DNA from: Helicobacteraceae bacterium
GTDB lineage: Bacteria > Campylobacterota > Campylobacteria > Campylobacterales > Sulfurimonadaceae
Direction of reading: 5' to 3'
Assembly: GCA_026988515.1 (NCBI GenBank)
Contig: JALSLA010000024.1
Coordinates: 1 to 59,617 of the forward strand
Length of the DNA stretch: 59,617 bases
Position 1 is the first letter of the stretch. Each line of letters opens with the position of its first letter. Made by a program: the position numbers and the translations under genes. A model generated the notes under the pieces. The model searched no databases. It was not told the origin of the DNA and worked only from the letters and a program-made list of their open reading frames with translations. Shown here piece after piece: positions 52,604-59,617 of this stretch.

Positions 52604-52609
52604 TATAAT
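52604..52609 (+). promoter_or_regulatory. -10 box ahead of the malic enzyme gene
   Basis: ATTATAATA reads TATAAT on the plus strand at 52604-52609 and also on the minus strand two bases offset, so it may serve both malic enzyme and the divergent GGDEF gene. A second candidate, TGCTAGAAT, ends at 52634. Confidence 0.5.
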
Positions 52610-52660
52610 ACAAAAAAATAAATTATGCTAGAATGCGCAATCATTTCATTAAGGATTATT

Positions 52661-53938
52661 ATGCCGCAACAGACTCACGACGACATACTGCACTACCATC
52701 AAGGCGGAAAACTCGCCATTACCGTCACAAAGGCGTGTGACACCCAGCAGGATCTCTCTTTGGCATATACTCCCGGTGTTGCCGTCCCGTGTAAGGTGAT
52801 TGAGGCAGATCCTTTAGCGGCATATAATTACACTGCCAAAGGCAATTTGGTTGCTGTCATTACTGACGGTTCGGCGGTACTGGGTCTGGGTAATATTGGT
52901 GCATTGGCCGGAAAACCGGTTATGGAAGGCAAGGCAGTACTGTTTAAAAAGTTTGCCGACATTGATGCCTTTGATATTGAACTCAATGTTCATGACGTCG
53001 ACAGCATTGTCAATACCTGTGCCGCTATTTCCGAAGGATTCGGAGGTATTAATCTCGAAGATATTGCAGCTCCGCAATGTTTTGAAATTGAAAAAAAATT
53101 GCAAGAGCGTGTTGCTATTCCCGTCATGCATGATGACCAGCACGGTACCGCCATCATAACAGCTGCGGGGCTTCTCAATGCCCTAGAGCTGGGAAACAAA
53201 CGCATTGAAACGGTTAAAATTGTCATTTTGGGTGCCGGTGCCGCCGGATTGGCATCAGCAAAAATGTACCGTGATTTAGGGGCACGGCATATAGTGGTTG
53301 TTGACAGCAAAGGCGTCATCAGCACCCAACGCAGTGACCTCAATCCCTACAAACAGGCCGTAGCCATCGATACGCATGACGTTACCTTAAGTGATGCAAT
53401 GCACGGAGCCGACATGCTTCTGGGTCTTAGCGGACCCAATATCGTGACACGGGAGATGGTGCGTTCCATGGCGCCGCATCCCATTATTTTTGCCTGTGCC
53501 AATCCCGAACCCGAAATTTTACCTGAAATTGTCCGTGAGATTCGTGATGATGTGATTATGGGCACGGGACGCAGCGACTATCCCAATCAGATCAACAATG
53601 TTTTGGGATTTCCCTCAATTTTTCGAGGCGCTCTGGATGTTCGTGCCACGAAAATTACCGAACATATGAAAATGGCAGCGGCCCGCGCACTCGCACAATT
53701 GGCAAAAGAGCCCGTACCCTATTATGTCAAAGCAGCATACAATCAACCCGATATGGCGTACGGTGCAGATCATGTCATTCCCTCTCCATTCAACAAAGAG
53801 GTGCTTATTTGGGTCGCTTCGGCCGTAGCACAAGGCGCTGTTGACGACGGTGTCAGCGACATTAAAGATTTTGACATTACCGCATATCAAAAGCACCTGC
53901 GATCGCAAGTCTATCTCGATCATGAGTATGATGCCTAA
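52661..53938 (+). CDS. NAD(P)-dependent malic enzyme (short form)
   Basis: It decarboxylates malate to pyruvate. The start chosen is the ATG at 52661 with AAGGA upstream; the frame is open further back without a good site. The 425-residue form lacks the phosphotransacetylase domain of MaeB. It has [13 protein letters not shown] near residue 30, [21 protein letters not shown] and the metal site [11 protein letters not shown] near 153. The Rossmann loop [14 protein letters not shown] is near 187. The cofactor cannot be told by eye. With mdh it gives the cell two enzymes around malate. Confidence 0.93.
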   Translation: MPQQTHDDILHYHQGGKLAITVTKACDTQQDLSLAYTPGVAVPCKVIEADPLAAYNYTAKGNLVAVITDGSAVLGLGNIGALAGKPVMEGKAVLFKKFADIDAFDIELNVHDVDSIVNTCAAISEGFGGINLEDIAAPQCFEIEKKLQERVAIPVMHDDQHGTAIITAAGLLNALELGNKRIETVKIVILGAGAAGLASAKMYRDLGARHIVVVDSKGVISTQRSDLNPYKQAVAIDTHDVTLSDAMHGADMLLGLSGPNIVTREMVRSMAPHPIIFACANPEPEILPEIVREIRDDVIMGTGRSDYPNQINNVLGFPSIFRGALDVRATKITEHMKMAAARALAQLAKEPVPYYVKAAYNQPDMAYGADHVIPSPFNKEVLIWVASAVAQGAVDDGVSDIKDFDITAYQKHLRSQVYLDHEYDA

Positions 53939-53962
53939 GCAATTTTAGAGATGCCTCTTATT

Positions 53963-53970
53963 TACATGTA
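53963..53970. repeat. Iterated palindrome, TACATGTA core (malic enzyme-flhB gap)
   Basis: Core copy ATTTACATGTACATT in the 34-base convergent gap. Confidence 0.7.
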
Positions 53971-53972
53971 CA

Positions 53973-55025
53973 TTATTTGTTGTCGATTTTATAGACATAC
54001 GCCAACACTTCGGCTACAGTAGCAAACAATGTTTCGGGTATGGGCTTTTCAATAGCAACTTCGTTGTAAAGCGTACGAGCCAAGGGAGGGTTTTGTACAA
54101 TATGCACCCGATGCTCACGGGCAATTTTTTTAATTTGCACGGCAATCGTATTCATCCCTTTGGCAACGACCACCGGCGCGCGATGCTTACTACCGTCATA
54201 TTTTATGGCTACGGCATAATGTGTCGGATTGGTGATGACAACATCAGCATGTGGAACTTCCGCCATCATCCGTTTCCGTGCCGTCTCCATCTGAATTTGA
54301 CGAATTTTCCCTTTAATATGAGGGTCTCCTTCCATATTTTTCATTTCATCTTTAATCTCTTGTTTACTCATTTTGAGTTTGTCAAAATACTGTTTTCTGA
54401 CAATCACCAAATCAATAAGCGCAAACACCACCAACACCAGCAACATCACCAAAGCAATGACAATCATCTTGTCTTTCACCCATTCAAGCTGATCCATCAG
54501 CGGAAACAGCGCCACCGTCGGCAGCTCCTGAATAAAGAAGAAGAAAAAACTAAACCCTACCCCCATGGTTACCATAGCCTTGAGCGTAATCTTAAAACCT
54601 TCAATAATTTTTTTAAGCGAAAAAAGGTTCTGGGCACCTTTAATGGGATCGAGTTTTTTAAAGTCAGGGACCAGAGGTTTGGTCGTAAAGAGAAAACCAA
54701 ATTGTGCCAATCCGCCGATAATTCCCGAAATAGCTACGACTAATGCCAGAGGCAGTGCAATGATTAAAAACTCCATCATCATCGTAAACGCAATATCAAT
54801 TAAATTGGTCTGCGTTAACGCCATACCTTGCAATGAAAAAAGATAACGCGACAGATGAAACAGTCGATCTCCCATAAAATCAAAGAGCATCAAAATGGAT
54901 AAAATCGCAAAAAAAAGTGTAATAACGCCGGAGGTATCCTGACTCTTGGGAACATTCCCCTCTTTACGGGAATCTTCTATTTTCTTGGGGGTGGGCTCTT
55001 CCGTTTTTTCGAGATCGTCAGCCAT
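53973..55025 (-). CDS. flhB: Flagellar export protein FlhB
   Basis: FlhB is the substrate-specificity switch of the flagellar type III export gate. The 350-residue protein begins EKTEEPTPKKIEDSRKEGNV, has four transmembrane helices, and the self-cleavage motif NPTHYAVAIKYD near residue 264. The start ATG follows AAGGG. It is the third gene of the nadA-nadC-flhB run on the minus strand. Confidence 0.96.
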   Translation of the reverse strand: MADDLEKTEEPTPKKIEDSRKEGNVPKSQDTSGVITLFFAILSILMLFDFMGDRLFHLSRYLFSLQGMALTQTNLIDIAFTMMMEFLIIALPLALVVAISGIIGGLAQFGFLFTTKPLVPDFKKLDPIKGAQNLFSLKKIIEGFKITLKAMVTMGVGFSFFFFFIQELPTVALFPLMDQLEWVKDKMIVIALVMLLVLVVFALIDLVIVRKQYFDKLKMSKQEIKDEMKNMEGDPHIKGKIRQIQMETARKRMMAEVPHADVVITNPTHYAVAIKYDGSKHRAPVVVAKGMNTIAVQIKKIAREHRVHIVQNPPLARTLYNEVAIEKPIPETLFATVAEVLAYVYKIDNK

Positions 55026-55044
55026 CTAAACCCTTCATGAAATA

Positions 55045-55052
55045 TACATGTA
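55045..55052. repeat. Iterated palindrome, TACATGTA core (flhB leader)
   Basis: Core copy ATATACATGTAACTT in the 29-base gap between nadC and flhB. Confidence 0.6.
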
Positions 55053-55054
55053 AC

Positions 55055-55870
55055 TTACTGCATCTTCATGGAAAGGTCAATCCACTGTGCCTGATGGATC
55101 AAAGCACCCGAACTGATTGCATCGACACCGGTCTGTGCATATGCCTCTACCGTGTCAAGTGAAATATTGCCGCTGGCTTCCAGCAGTACGGCAGGAAAAT
55201 GCTCTTGCTTGAAGATGACAACCTGCCTCAACTCTTCGGGTGTCATGTTGTCACACATGACTATGTCGGCACCCAGACGCATAAACCGTTTGGCATCTTC
55301 CATACATTCAGCTTCCATCTCAATGTTTGCGGTAAAGGGAATGGTACGACGTGCCCGATCCATAAATGCTTCAAGATTTTCAATAGTTTTCAAGTGGGTA
55401 TCTTTAAGCATGAGACAGTCATCGAGTCCCATACGATGATTGACCGCACCGCCACACCGTGTTGCATATTTTTCAAAAACCCGTAAAAGCGGTCGGGTTT
55501 TTCGGGTATCGAGCAGTTTGGTACCGTAGGGCGCTACAATTTCGGCAAATCGGCGTGTCAATGTCGCAATCGAACTTGCATGCAACAATATGTTGAGCAG
55601 TGTCCGCTCAATACGCAATAGAGTTTGTGAATCGCCATCGACATCAGCAAGAACGTCTCCTTGAACAAAGGTATCGCCGTCATTAAAGTGCCATGAGAGG
55701 GAGAACCCTTCCATCTGAGCCAACACGTCGCTATAGCGACGCCCTGCCAAAACGCCGTCACTTTTAGCAAGAATCACGGCACGCGAAGGGATTGCATCGG
55801 CAATTAAAGCATACAGATCACCCCGCCCGACATCTTCCGCCAATACTTCTGTAAGAAACGCCTCAATCAT
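55055..55870 (-). CDS. nadC: Quinolinate phosphoribosyltransferase
   Basis: NadC converts quinolinate and PRPP into nicotinate mononucleotide. The start chosen is the ATG at 55870 (MIEAFLTEVLAEDVGRGD), whose ATGA overlaps the nadA stop. The 271-residue protein has DTRKTRPLLRVFEKYAT near residue 130 and NHRMGLDDCLMLKDTH near 150. LEASGNISLDTVEAYAQTGVD near 229 completes the barrel. Confidence 0.96.
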   Translation of the reverse strand: MIEAFLTEVLAEDVGRGDLYALIADAIPSRAVILAKSDGVLAGRRYSDVLAQMEGFSLSWHFNDGDTFVQGDVLADVDGDSQTLLRIERTLLNILLHASSIATLTRRFAEIVAPYGTKLLDTRKTRPLLRVFEKYATRCGGAVNHRMGLDDCLMLKDTHLKTIENLEAFMDRARRTIPFTANIEMEAECMEDAKRFMRLGADIVMCDNMTPEELRQVVIFKQEHFPAVLLEASGNISLDTVEAYAQTGVDAISSGALIHQAQWIDLSMKMQ

Positions 55871-56865
55871 AGCGCCAGCATTCGCTCTAATGCAATTTTT
55901 GCCCATTTTTGGGTATCGGGATCAATCCGTATCTCATTTATCGGTTCACCCTGTTCAATAGCAACAAGCGTCTCATAGAGATGCTCCAGTGTTGTCTCAT
56001 TCATCGTCGGACACTCCGGTTTGGTTGACGAGAGTACGTAAGTGTTCTCTTTTCGCAACCGGTTAACCAGATTAAACTCTGTACCTACGGCAACTTTTTG
56101 CTCGGGCGGCAGCTCTTTGATGTAGCGGATAATCTGTGACGTCGATCCGACAAAATCCGATGCATCACAAACCGCAGGATCACATTCGGGATGTGTTACA
56201 ATCTTAATGTCTTTAAATTTTTTTCGATAAAACGCAATATCACCGAGCGTAAACAGTTGATGTACCGAACAAAAGCCGTCATAACAGATAATATCGGCCT
56301 CGTTAACATCACTGCCGTCACCGATAACACACGATTTAAGTCCCATTCCTTTGGCAATATTCTGCCCCAGACAGCGATCCGGGACAAACAAGATTTTTTT
56401 GCCCGCTTCGAGTGCTTTTTCAATAATGGTTTTAGCATTGGAACTCGTACAGACCATACCGCCCATTTTCCCTACGGCAGCTTTGACGTCGGCATCGGAG
56501 TTAATGTAGGTAACCGGCATAATATTCTCACGGGTGATGCCGTTGGCCTCTAAAAATTGCACCGAATTTTCATACTGTTCACCGCCAATCATCTTTGCCA
56601 TGGAACAGCAGGCAATACGCGGCATAACAACCCGTTTGTGCGGACTCATAATCTTAACACTCTGCCCCATAAATCCGACACCGCAAAAGAGTACGTATTT
56701 GGAGTCGTCTTCCATTGTTTTTCGAGCAAGTTCCAGCGAATCTCCGGTAATATCTCCCATCTCAAACACCTCATCTCTTTGGTAAAAGTGAGCAACAACC
56801 GTAACATCCAATCGCTCTTTGAGTGCTGTTATCTTCTCTTTTAATTCTTGAGTCGTGCCGTTCAA
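55867..56865 (-). CDS. nadA: Quinolinate synthase
   Basis: NadA condenses iminoaspartate and dihydroxyacetone phosphate with a [4Fe-4S] cluster. The start chosen is a TTG at 56865, because AAAGGGG lies six bases ahead; a GTG at 56883 would overrun the ribosome site. The three cluster Cys lie in VLFCGVGFMGQ, MVCTSSNAK and KPECPTMNE. VVAHFYQRDEVFEMGD is near residue 22. Length 332 residues. Confidence 0.95.
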   Translation of the reverse strand: MNGTTQELKEKITALKERLDVTVVAHFYQRDEVFEMGDITGDSLELARKTMEDDSKYVLFCGVGFMGQSVKIMSPHKRVVMPRIACCSMAKMIGGEQYENSVQFLEANGITRENIMPVTYINSDADVKAAVGKMGGMVCTSSNAKTIIEKALEAGKKILFVPDRCLGQNIAKGMGLKSCVIGDGSDVNEADIICYDGFCSVHQLFTLGDIAFYRKKFKDIKIVTHPECDPAVCDASDFVGSTSQIIRYIKELPPEQKVAVGTEFNLVNRLRKENTYVLSSTKPECPTMNETTLEHLYETLVAIEQGEPINEIRIDPDTQKWAKIALERMLAL

Positions 56866-56902
56866 ATTGACCCCTTTACACACGTTATTTTTAATTACTG
56901 CA

Positions 56903-56908
56903 ATTATA
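56903..56908 (-). promoter_or_regulatory. -10 box of nadA-nadC-flhB
   Basis: GTGTATAATTGC on the minus strand carries TATAAT about 38 bases ahead of the nadA TTG. Confidence 0.55.
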
Positions 56909-56947
56909 CACCAACTCCAATGCCATTAGCTTAAAAGAAAATTTTGT

Positions 56948-56953
56948 TATAAT
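56948..56953 (+). promoter_or_regulatory. -10 box of the secreted hydrolase gene
   Basis: GTTATAATACC, a perfect TATAAT, lies 59 bases before the ATG at 57013. Confidence 0.5.
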
Positions 56954-57012
56954 ACCACTGTAGTTCTTATAAAAAAAATAATTTTATCTTATTTTATACC
57001 GAAGGATTTGCT

Positions 57013-58038
57013 ATGAGAACCGTAATAGCCGCACTGCTGGTATTCCTACTGCTCTTTACAACGCTTCTTCATGCCCAAAACACGCCTGCACTCACACCTG
57101 TTCTCAATTTTTTACTCAGTTCCAAAGCCTACGGCGCAGTCGGTTCCTACCTTCCCGTACGCTACCCGAATGCAGGGTTGCACGACACATATGTAGTGTA
57201 TTACCCTCAAAACGGCATCACTCCCGACATGCCGGTTGTTCTGTTTCTCGAAGGTGGCGGCAAGACTCCGCATATTGACGACTATCGCGGTATTATGGCG
57301 TTTATGGCAAGCCAAGGCTATTTTGTTATTGGCGCCGAATCCGGTGAAGCTTACGATTCGGACTTTGCCCGCCGTATTTTTCAAGGTGCTCTGGACACTG
57401 CCAAAGCTGAACACGGCTTAACCCTCTCCAAACTTGCCGTTATGGGACACTCCCAAGGCGGAGGCCAAGCGTTCTACGTTATGCACTATTTTCAAGATCC
57501 GCAACACGGCGGTTACGGGAGTGATGCCAGTCTGGTACTCTCCATTGACGGCTGGTTCGCTTTTGGTATGAATCAAGAAGATCTCGCGCAACTGCACGGA
57601 AATGTTGCTTTTTTACAGATGCACGGCAATCAAGGTACCGGTACCGACCCGCGCATTCACCTTACTATTTGGAATTTACTGCATCATGCAACAAAAACGT
57701 TTCTCACCCTACCGCATGACGATCACTATTATATTTCAGGATCTTTTGAAGAACTCACCCAAAACAAATACGATATTCTCACGCTTATCGGTGCCTTGAC
57801 TTACGATACGTTCCATCACTCTCATGAGGGCTACGGCAGCATCTCGCATACCTACAAAAGTTCTTACAGCGCTATCTACAATGCATTGCAGCCTGAAGCA
57901 TCGTATCGTGAGGGTGACTGCCAAGGCGTCCAATACAATGCCCGTGACACTATGCTGAAATTTAACGATATTGACTACTGTGCCGTCGATGCCTATGTGC
58001 TAAGACGCACAAATCGTGAAGCAGACCCTATTCAATAA
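57013..58038 (+). CDS. Secreted alpha/beta hydrolase (cutinase/dienelactone-hydrolase-like)
   Basis: The 341-residue protein has a signal peptide (MRTVIAALLVFLLLFTTLLHA), then VVLFLEGGGKTPHIDDYRG as the oxyanion region and the nucleophile elbow VMGHSQGGGQAF near residue 145. A candidate acid and the catalytic His are in LPHDDHYYISG near 235. The pattern resembles polyester-cleaving cutinase-like esterases (which have GxSxGG), but this match is distant and the substrate is unknown. AAGGA precedes the ATG. It converges on the Cys-rich gene with a 7-base overlap. Confidence 0.82.
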   Translation: MRTVIAALLVFLLLFTTLLHAQNTPALTPVLNFLLSSKAYGAVGSYLPVRYPNAGLHDTYVVYYPQNGITPDMPVVLFLEGGGKTPHIDDYRGIMAFMASQGYFVIGAESGEAYDSDFARRIFQGALDTAKAEHGLTLSKLAVMGHSQGGGQAFYVMHYFQDPQHGGYGSDASLVLSIDGWFAFGMNQEDLAQLHGNVAFLQMHGNQGTGTDPRIHLTIWNLLHHATKTFLTLPHDDHYYISGSFEELTQNKYDILTLIGALTYDTFHHSHEGYGSISHTYKSSYSAIYNALQPEASYREGDCQGVQYNARDTMLKFNDIDYCAVDAYVLRRTNREADPIQ

Positions 58039-58328
58039 GGCTTTTGACACTGTTGTGCCGATGCCGGCTCACATCCTCCGGTGCAGACAACATCACCAAA
58101 AAAGTTGGTCGTTGCCGTACCGCCTTGCTGTTTGGAACAGATAAAATCACCGAATCTATCGGTAATACATCCCCCTTGAGCGCAGACAATTTCACCGAGT
58201 CTATTCTTACCGATAAAACCACACTGGGGTGAACAGATCGGCTCTCCAAGACGGTTATTCATGCAGCGTTCCTGCGCAAAAACCGCCATTCCCAACAACA
58301 GCGTACCTATAAGAGCAACAGTTTTCAT
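58032..58328 (-). CDS. Small secreted Cys-rich repeat protein
   Basis: The start chosen is the ATG at 58328 after AGGAG (98 residues). A signal peptide (MKTVALIGTLLLGMAVFAQ) is followed by four repeats of about 17 residues. The pattern is Asn/Asp-Arg-x-Gly-Asp/Glu-x-x-Cys, seen as NNRLGEPIC, KNRLGEIVC, TDRFGDFIC and TNFFGDVVC. Between them lie Gly-Gly-Cys turns. I do not recognise the family. It could form disulfides in the periplasm. A TATAAT on the minus strand at 58372-58377 is its likely promoter. Confidence 0.75.
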   Translation of the reverse strand: MKTVALIGTLLLGMAVFAQERCMNNRLGEPICSPQCGFIGKNRLGEIVCAQGGCITDRFGDFICSKQQGGTATTNFFGDVVCTGGCEPASAQQCQKPY

Positions 58329-58371
58329 TACGACTCCTACTTTGTTTATGAAGTAATGTCTCATACGAAGC

Positions 58372-58377
58372 ATTATA
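58372..58377 (-). promoter_or_regulatory. -10 box of the Cys-rich protein gene
   Basis: GATATAATGC on the minus strand lies about 44 bases before the ATG at 58328. Confidence 0.5.
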
Positions 58378-58419
58378 TCAGAAAATGTAAAGTAACAACA
58401 ATATTTTCTATTTTAAAAA

Positions 58420-58427
58420 TACATGTA
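58420..58427. repeat. Iterated palindrome, TACATGTA core (patatin-Cys-rich gap)
   Basis: Core copy AATACATGTAACT downstream of the patatin stop and upstream of the Cys-rich gene's promoter. Confidence 0.6.
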
Positions 58428-58443
58428 ACTACAGCGCTATGCT

Positions 58444-59463
58444 CTATATGAGAAGCTTTCGTATTCTCTCATACTGCTCTTCATCTATATCTGCCAAATT
58501 TTTCAGACTATCCCGTTGCCGGACCGCATCGAGGGCTATGGGCACGTTAAGTTTCGGGTTAATGCGTACATAGTTTTGCTGCAGTAAAAAACGTGTCTGT
58601 TCATCTGCCAATTTGGATTGGGCATTCATAAGGAGCTCAAGCAACGGAGAACCTTTAGAGTCGAAAGTTTTTTGATTGCTAAAAAGATAGTCCATCCCCA
58701 TTTTAAATTTGGAACGGTTCTGTTGTATGTTTTGGAGTAGTTGCGCCGTTTTGGTATCGGGTTCAATATCGACCATCCACTCCACGACCCCACCGTCTCG
58801 AAGACGTGTCACATCATAAGGCATCACAGGCTGCTCTCCTGTACCGATGGAGATCAGTGCAATATCGTCCAAACGGTTCTGCGTAAGTTTCATAGCATCG
58901 ACAAGCGCCACCAAAGAAGGATTGTTAGCTACCATACCGCCGTCACACAGTTGCCGTGAATGTAACGTATCGACCAAAGAAAAGTAGGTCGGTGCGGCTG
59001 ATGTAGCCAAAGCAATATCCACCAGTTTCTCATCTAAACGGGTGGCATTTCTGTCAAAATAGCCGCTTTTATGAAAGCGTGCCGCACTGTTTTGCACATC
59101 AACACTCGTGATGCACAAATCGGTAGTTACGCTAGAAAGCGTGGCATCGCCTAAAATTCTCTCAAGATGTCTGCGTAAGGACTCTGTGGAGTATTTTGGC
59201 TCAAAAATACCGTCTGACACCGGCGTAAACACTTCATTCATCAGATCTTCGTACAAGGCAACAATCTCTTTAGCAGAGTGTCCCACAGAAAGCGCACACG
59301 CAATAATACCGCCGGTTGACGTGCCGGCTATAAGATCAAAACGCTGACCAATGGGAAGTGTGTTATTGTCAATACGGTTAAGCAGCAGCTCCAGATTGGC
59401 TAAAATTGTAGCACTCAAATACCCTCGGATTCCTCCGCCGTCGAGTGTTAATACTTTAAACAT
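58444..59463 (-). CDS. Patatin-like phospholipase
   Basis: The start chosen is the ATG at 59463 (MFKVLTLDGGGIRGYLSA) with AAGGA upstream. The 339-residue protein has the oxyanion motif DGGGIRG near residue 8, the nucleophile GTSTGG near 47 and the Asp partner in LCDGGMVANNPSL near 175. Such enzymes hydrolyse membrane lipids. The family includes CapV, the effector of some CBASS systems, but no cyclase is visible in this window, so a housekeeping or virulence-type role is equally likely. Confidence 0.9.
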   Translation of the reverse strand: MFKVLTLDGGGIRGYLSATILANLELLLNRIDNNTLPIGQRFDLIAGTSTGGIIACALSVGHSAKEIVALYEDLMNEVFTPVSDGIFEPKYSTESLRRHLERILGDATLSSVTTDLCITSVDVQNSAARFHKSGYFDRNATRLDEKLVDIALATSAAPTYFSLVDTLHSRQLCDGGMVANNPSLVALVDAMKLTQNRLDDIALISIGTGEQPVMPYDVTRLRDGGVVEWMVDIEPDTKTAQLLQNIQQNRSKFKMGMDYLFSNQKTFDSKGSPLLELLMNAQSKLADEQTRFLLQQNYVRINPKLNVPIALDAVRQRDSLKNLADIDEEQYERIRKLLI

Positions 59464-59499
59464 TACGCATCCTTCTGCCAAGCATTTTACCATTTTAAG

Positions 59500-59505
59500 T
59501 ATAAT
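59500..59505 (+). promoter_or_regulatory. -10 box of the right-end gene
   Basis: AGTATAATAAG, a perfect TATAAT, lies 19 bases before the ATG at 59525 with AAGGAG in between. Confidence 0.55.
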
Positions 59506-59524
59506 AAGTTTTCAAGGAGTCGCT

Positions 59525-59617
59525 ATGAGCCATAAAACGGTATTGCTCGCCGCCATGTTTCCCCATCTTTTTTTACCGACACCGCATCACCGCCGACACG
59601 ATCGTATACAAGCCAGC
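59525..59617 (+). CDS. 5' end of an unknown protein (partial)
   Basis: An ATG at 59525 follows AAGGAGTCGCT, a strong ribosome site, and 31 codons run to the window edge. The visible part starts MSHKTVLLAAMFPHLFLP, weakly hydrophobic, then becomes His/Arg-rich. Family is not recognisable from this fragment. It is divergent from the patatin gene with 61 bases between the starts. Confidence 0.6.
   Translation, partial: MSHKTVLLAAMFPHLFLPTPHHRRHDRIQAS

Noticed and set aside
969-58427. Palindrome as operator of one global regulator (Fur, CRP or NikR type)
   Set aside because: Most copies lie inside genes far from promoters, and the genes share no function, which does not fit a conventional regulon.
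58444-59463. CBASS effector (CapV) reading of the patatin
   Set aside because: No nucleotidyl cyclase, E1/E2 or JAB gene is visible beside it; the window ends 154 bases beyond, so the case cannot be made.
1-59617. CRISPR arrays, tRNA and rRNA genes
   Set aside because: No direct-repeat arrays with spacers and no cloverleaf or ribosomal signatures were seen in the gaps, which are all under 300 bases.

Overview
This window reads as a chromosome segment of a member of the Campylobacterota (former Epsilonproteobacteria), probably a free-living Sulfurovum-, Sulfuricurvum- or Sulfurimonas-like organism. The evidence is gene order: fliY-fliM-fliA-small membrane protein-flhG-flhF-folK-aroQ followed by an amidohydrolase and sppA matches the Campylobacter jejuni Cj0059c-Cj0068 neighbourhood as I remember it, and lpxC-tsaB-thrB-ylxR-infB-rbfA-rimP matches Cj0132-Cj0138. 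Most of the window is about 44-47% G+C in lines counted by eye. Promoters show the clear TATAAT -10 with weak -35 that is typical of the phylum. No tRNA, rRNA, CRISPR array, insertion sequence or prophage was recognised, and no gene-free stretch exceeds 300 bases.

Layout from left to right. Positions 1-3.7 kb hold a partial gene and the ribosome/SRP operon ffh-rpsP-khpA-rimM-trmD-rplS (minus strand). At 3.8-8.4 kb is a respiratory operon: ETF:quinone oxidoreductase, a single-chain EtfB-EtfA fusion and malate dehydrogenase. At 8.6-12.3 kb is a translationally coupled DUF1800/DUF1501 pair of exported proteins. At 12.4-16.6 kb are a pseudouridine synthase, waaA, a zinc-ribbon coiled-coil protein, a NIF3/DUF34 protein and a TPR protein, each overlapping the next. 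At 16.6-23.6 kb are a HerA/DUF87-type ATPase, a TolC-like outer-membrane protein with added TSP3 and SPOR domains, ppk and a gamma-carbonic-anhydrase-like protein. At 23.8-28.6 kb a single AT-rich gene encodes a DEDD exonuclease + RecQ helicase + UvrD helicase giant, an apparent recent acquisition. At 28.6-38.8 kb are mnmA, a LOG-family protein, the flagellar block, folK, aroQ, an amidohydrolase and sppA. At 38.8-52.6 kb are a tetraheme cytochrome, an orphan D12 DNA adenine methylase, xseA, ubiE, ribD, rimP-rbfA-infB-ylxR, thrB, tsaB, lpxC, an M23 peptidase, a DHH phosphoesterase and a REC plus degenerate GGDEF protein. The right end has malic enzyme, flhB, nadA-nadC, a secreted alpha/beta hydrolase, a small Cys-rich repeat protein, a patatin and the start of an unknown gene.

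The most unusual feature is not a gene. A palindrome with core TACATGTA (best form TTTACATGTAAA) recurs 24 times by my reading, 13 of them as the perfect 10-mer TTACATGTAA. Base composition alone would give about 1-2 of the 8-mer and well under one of the 10-mer. It lies in gaps and inside unrelated genes alike. In genes it is always read in a frame that avoids its internal stop codon, giving Leu-His-Val or Thr-Cys-Lys/Arg peptides in proteins with no common function. It looks like a highly iterated palindrome comparable in kind to cyanobacterial HIP1.
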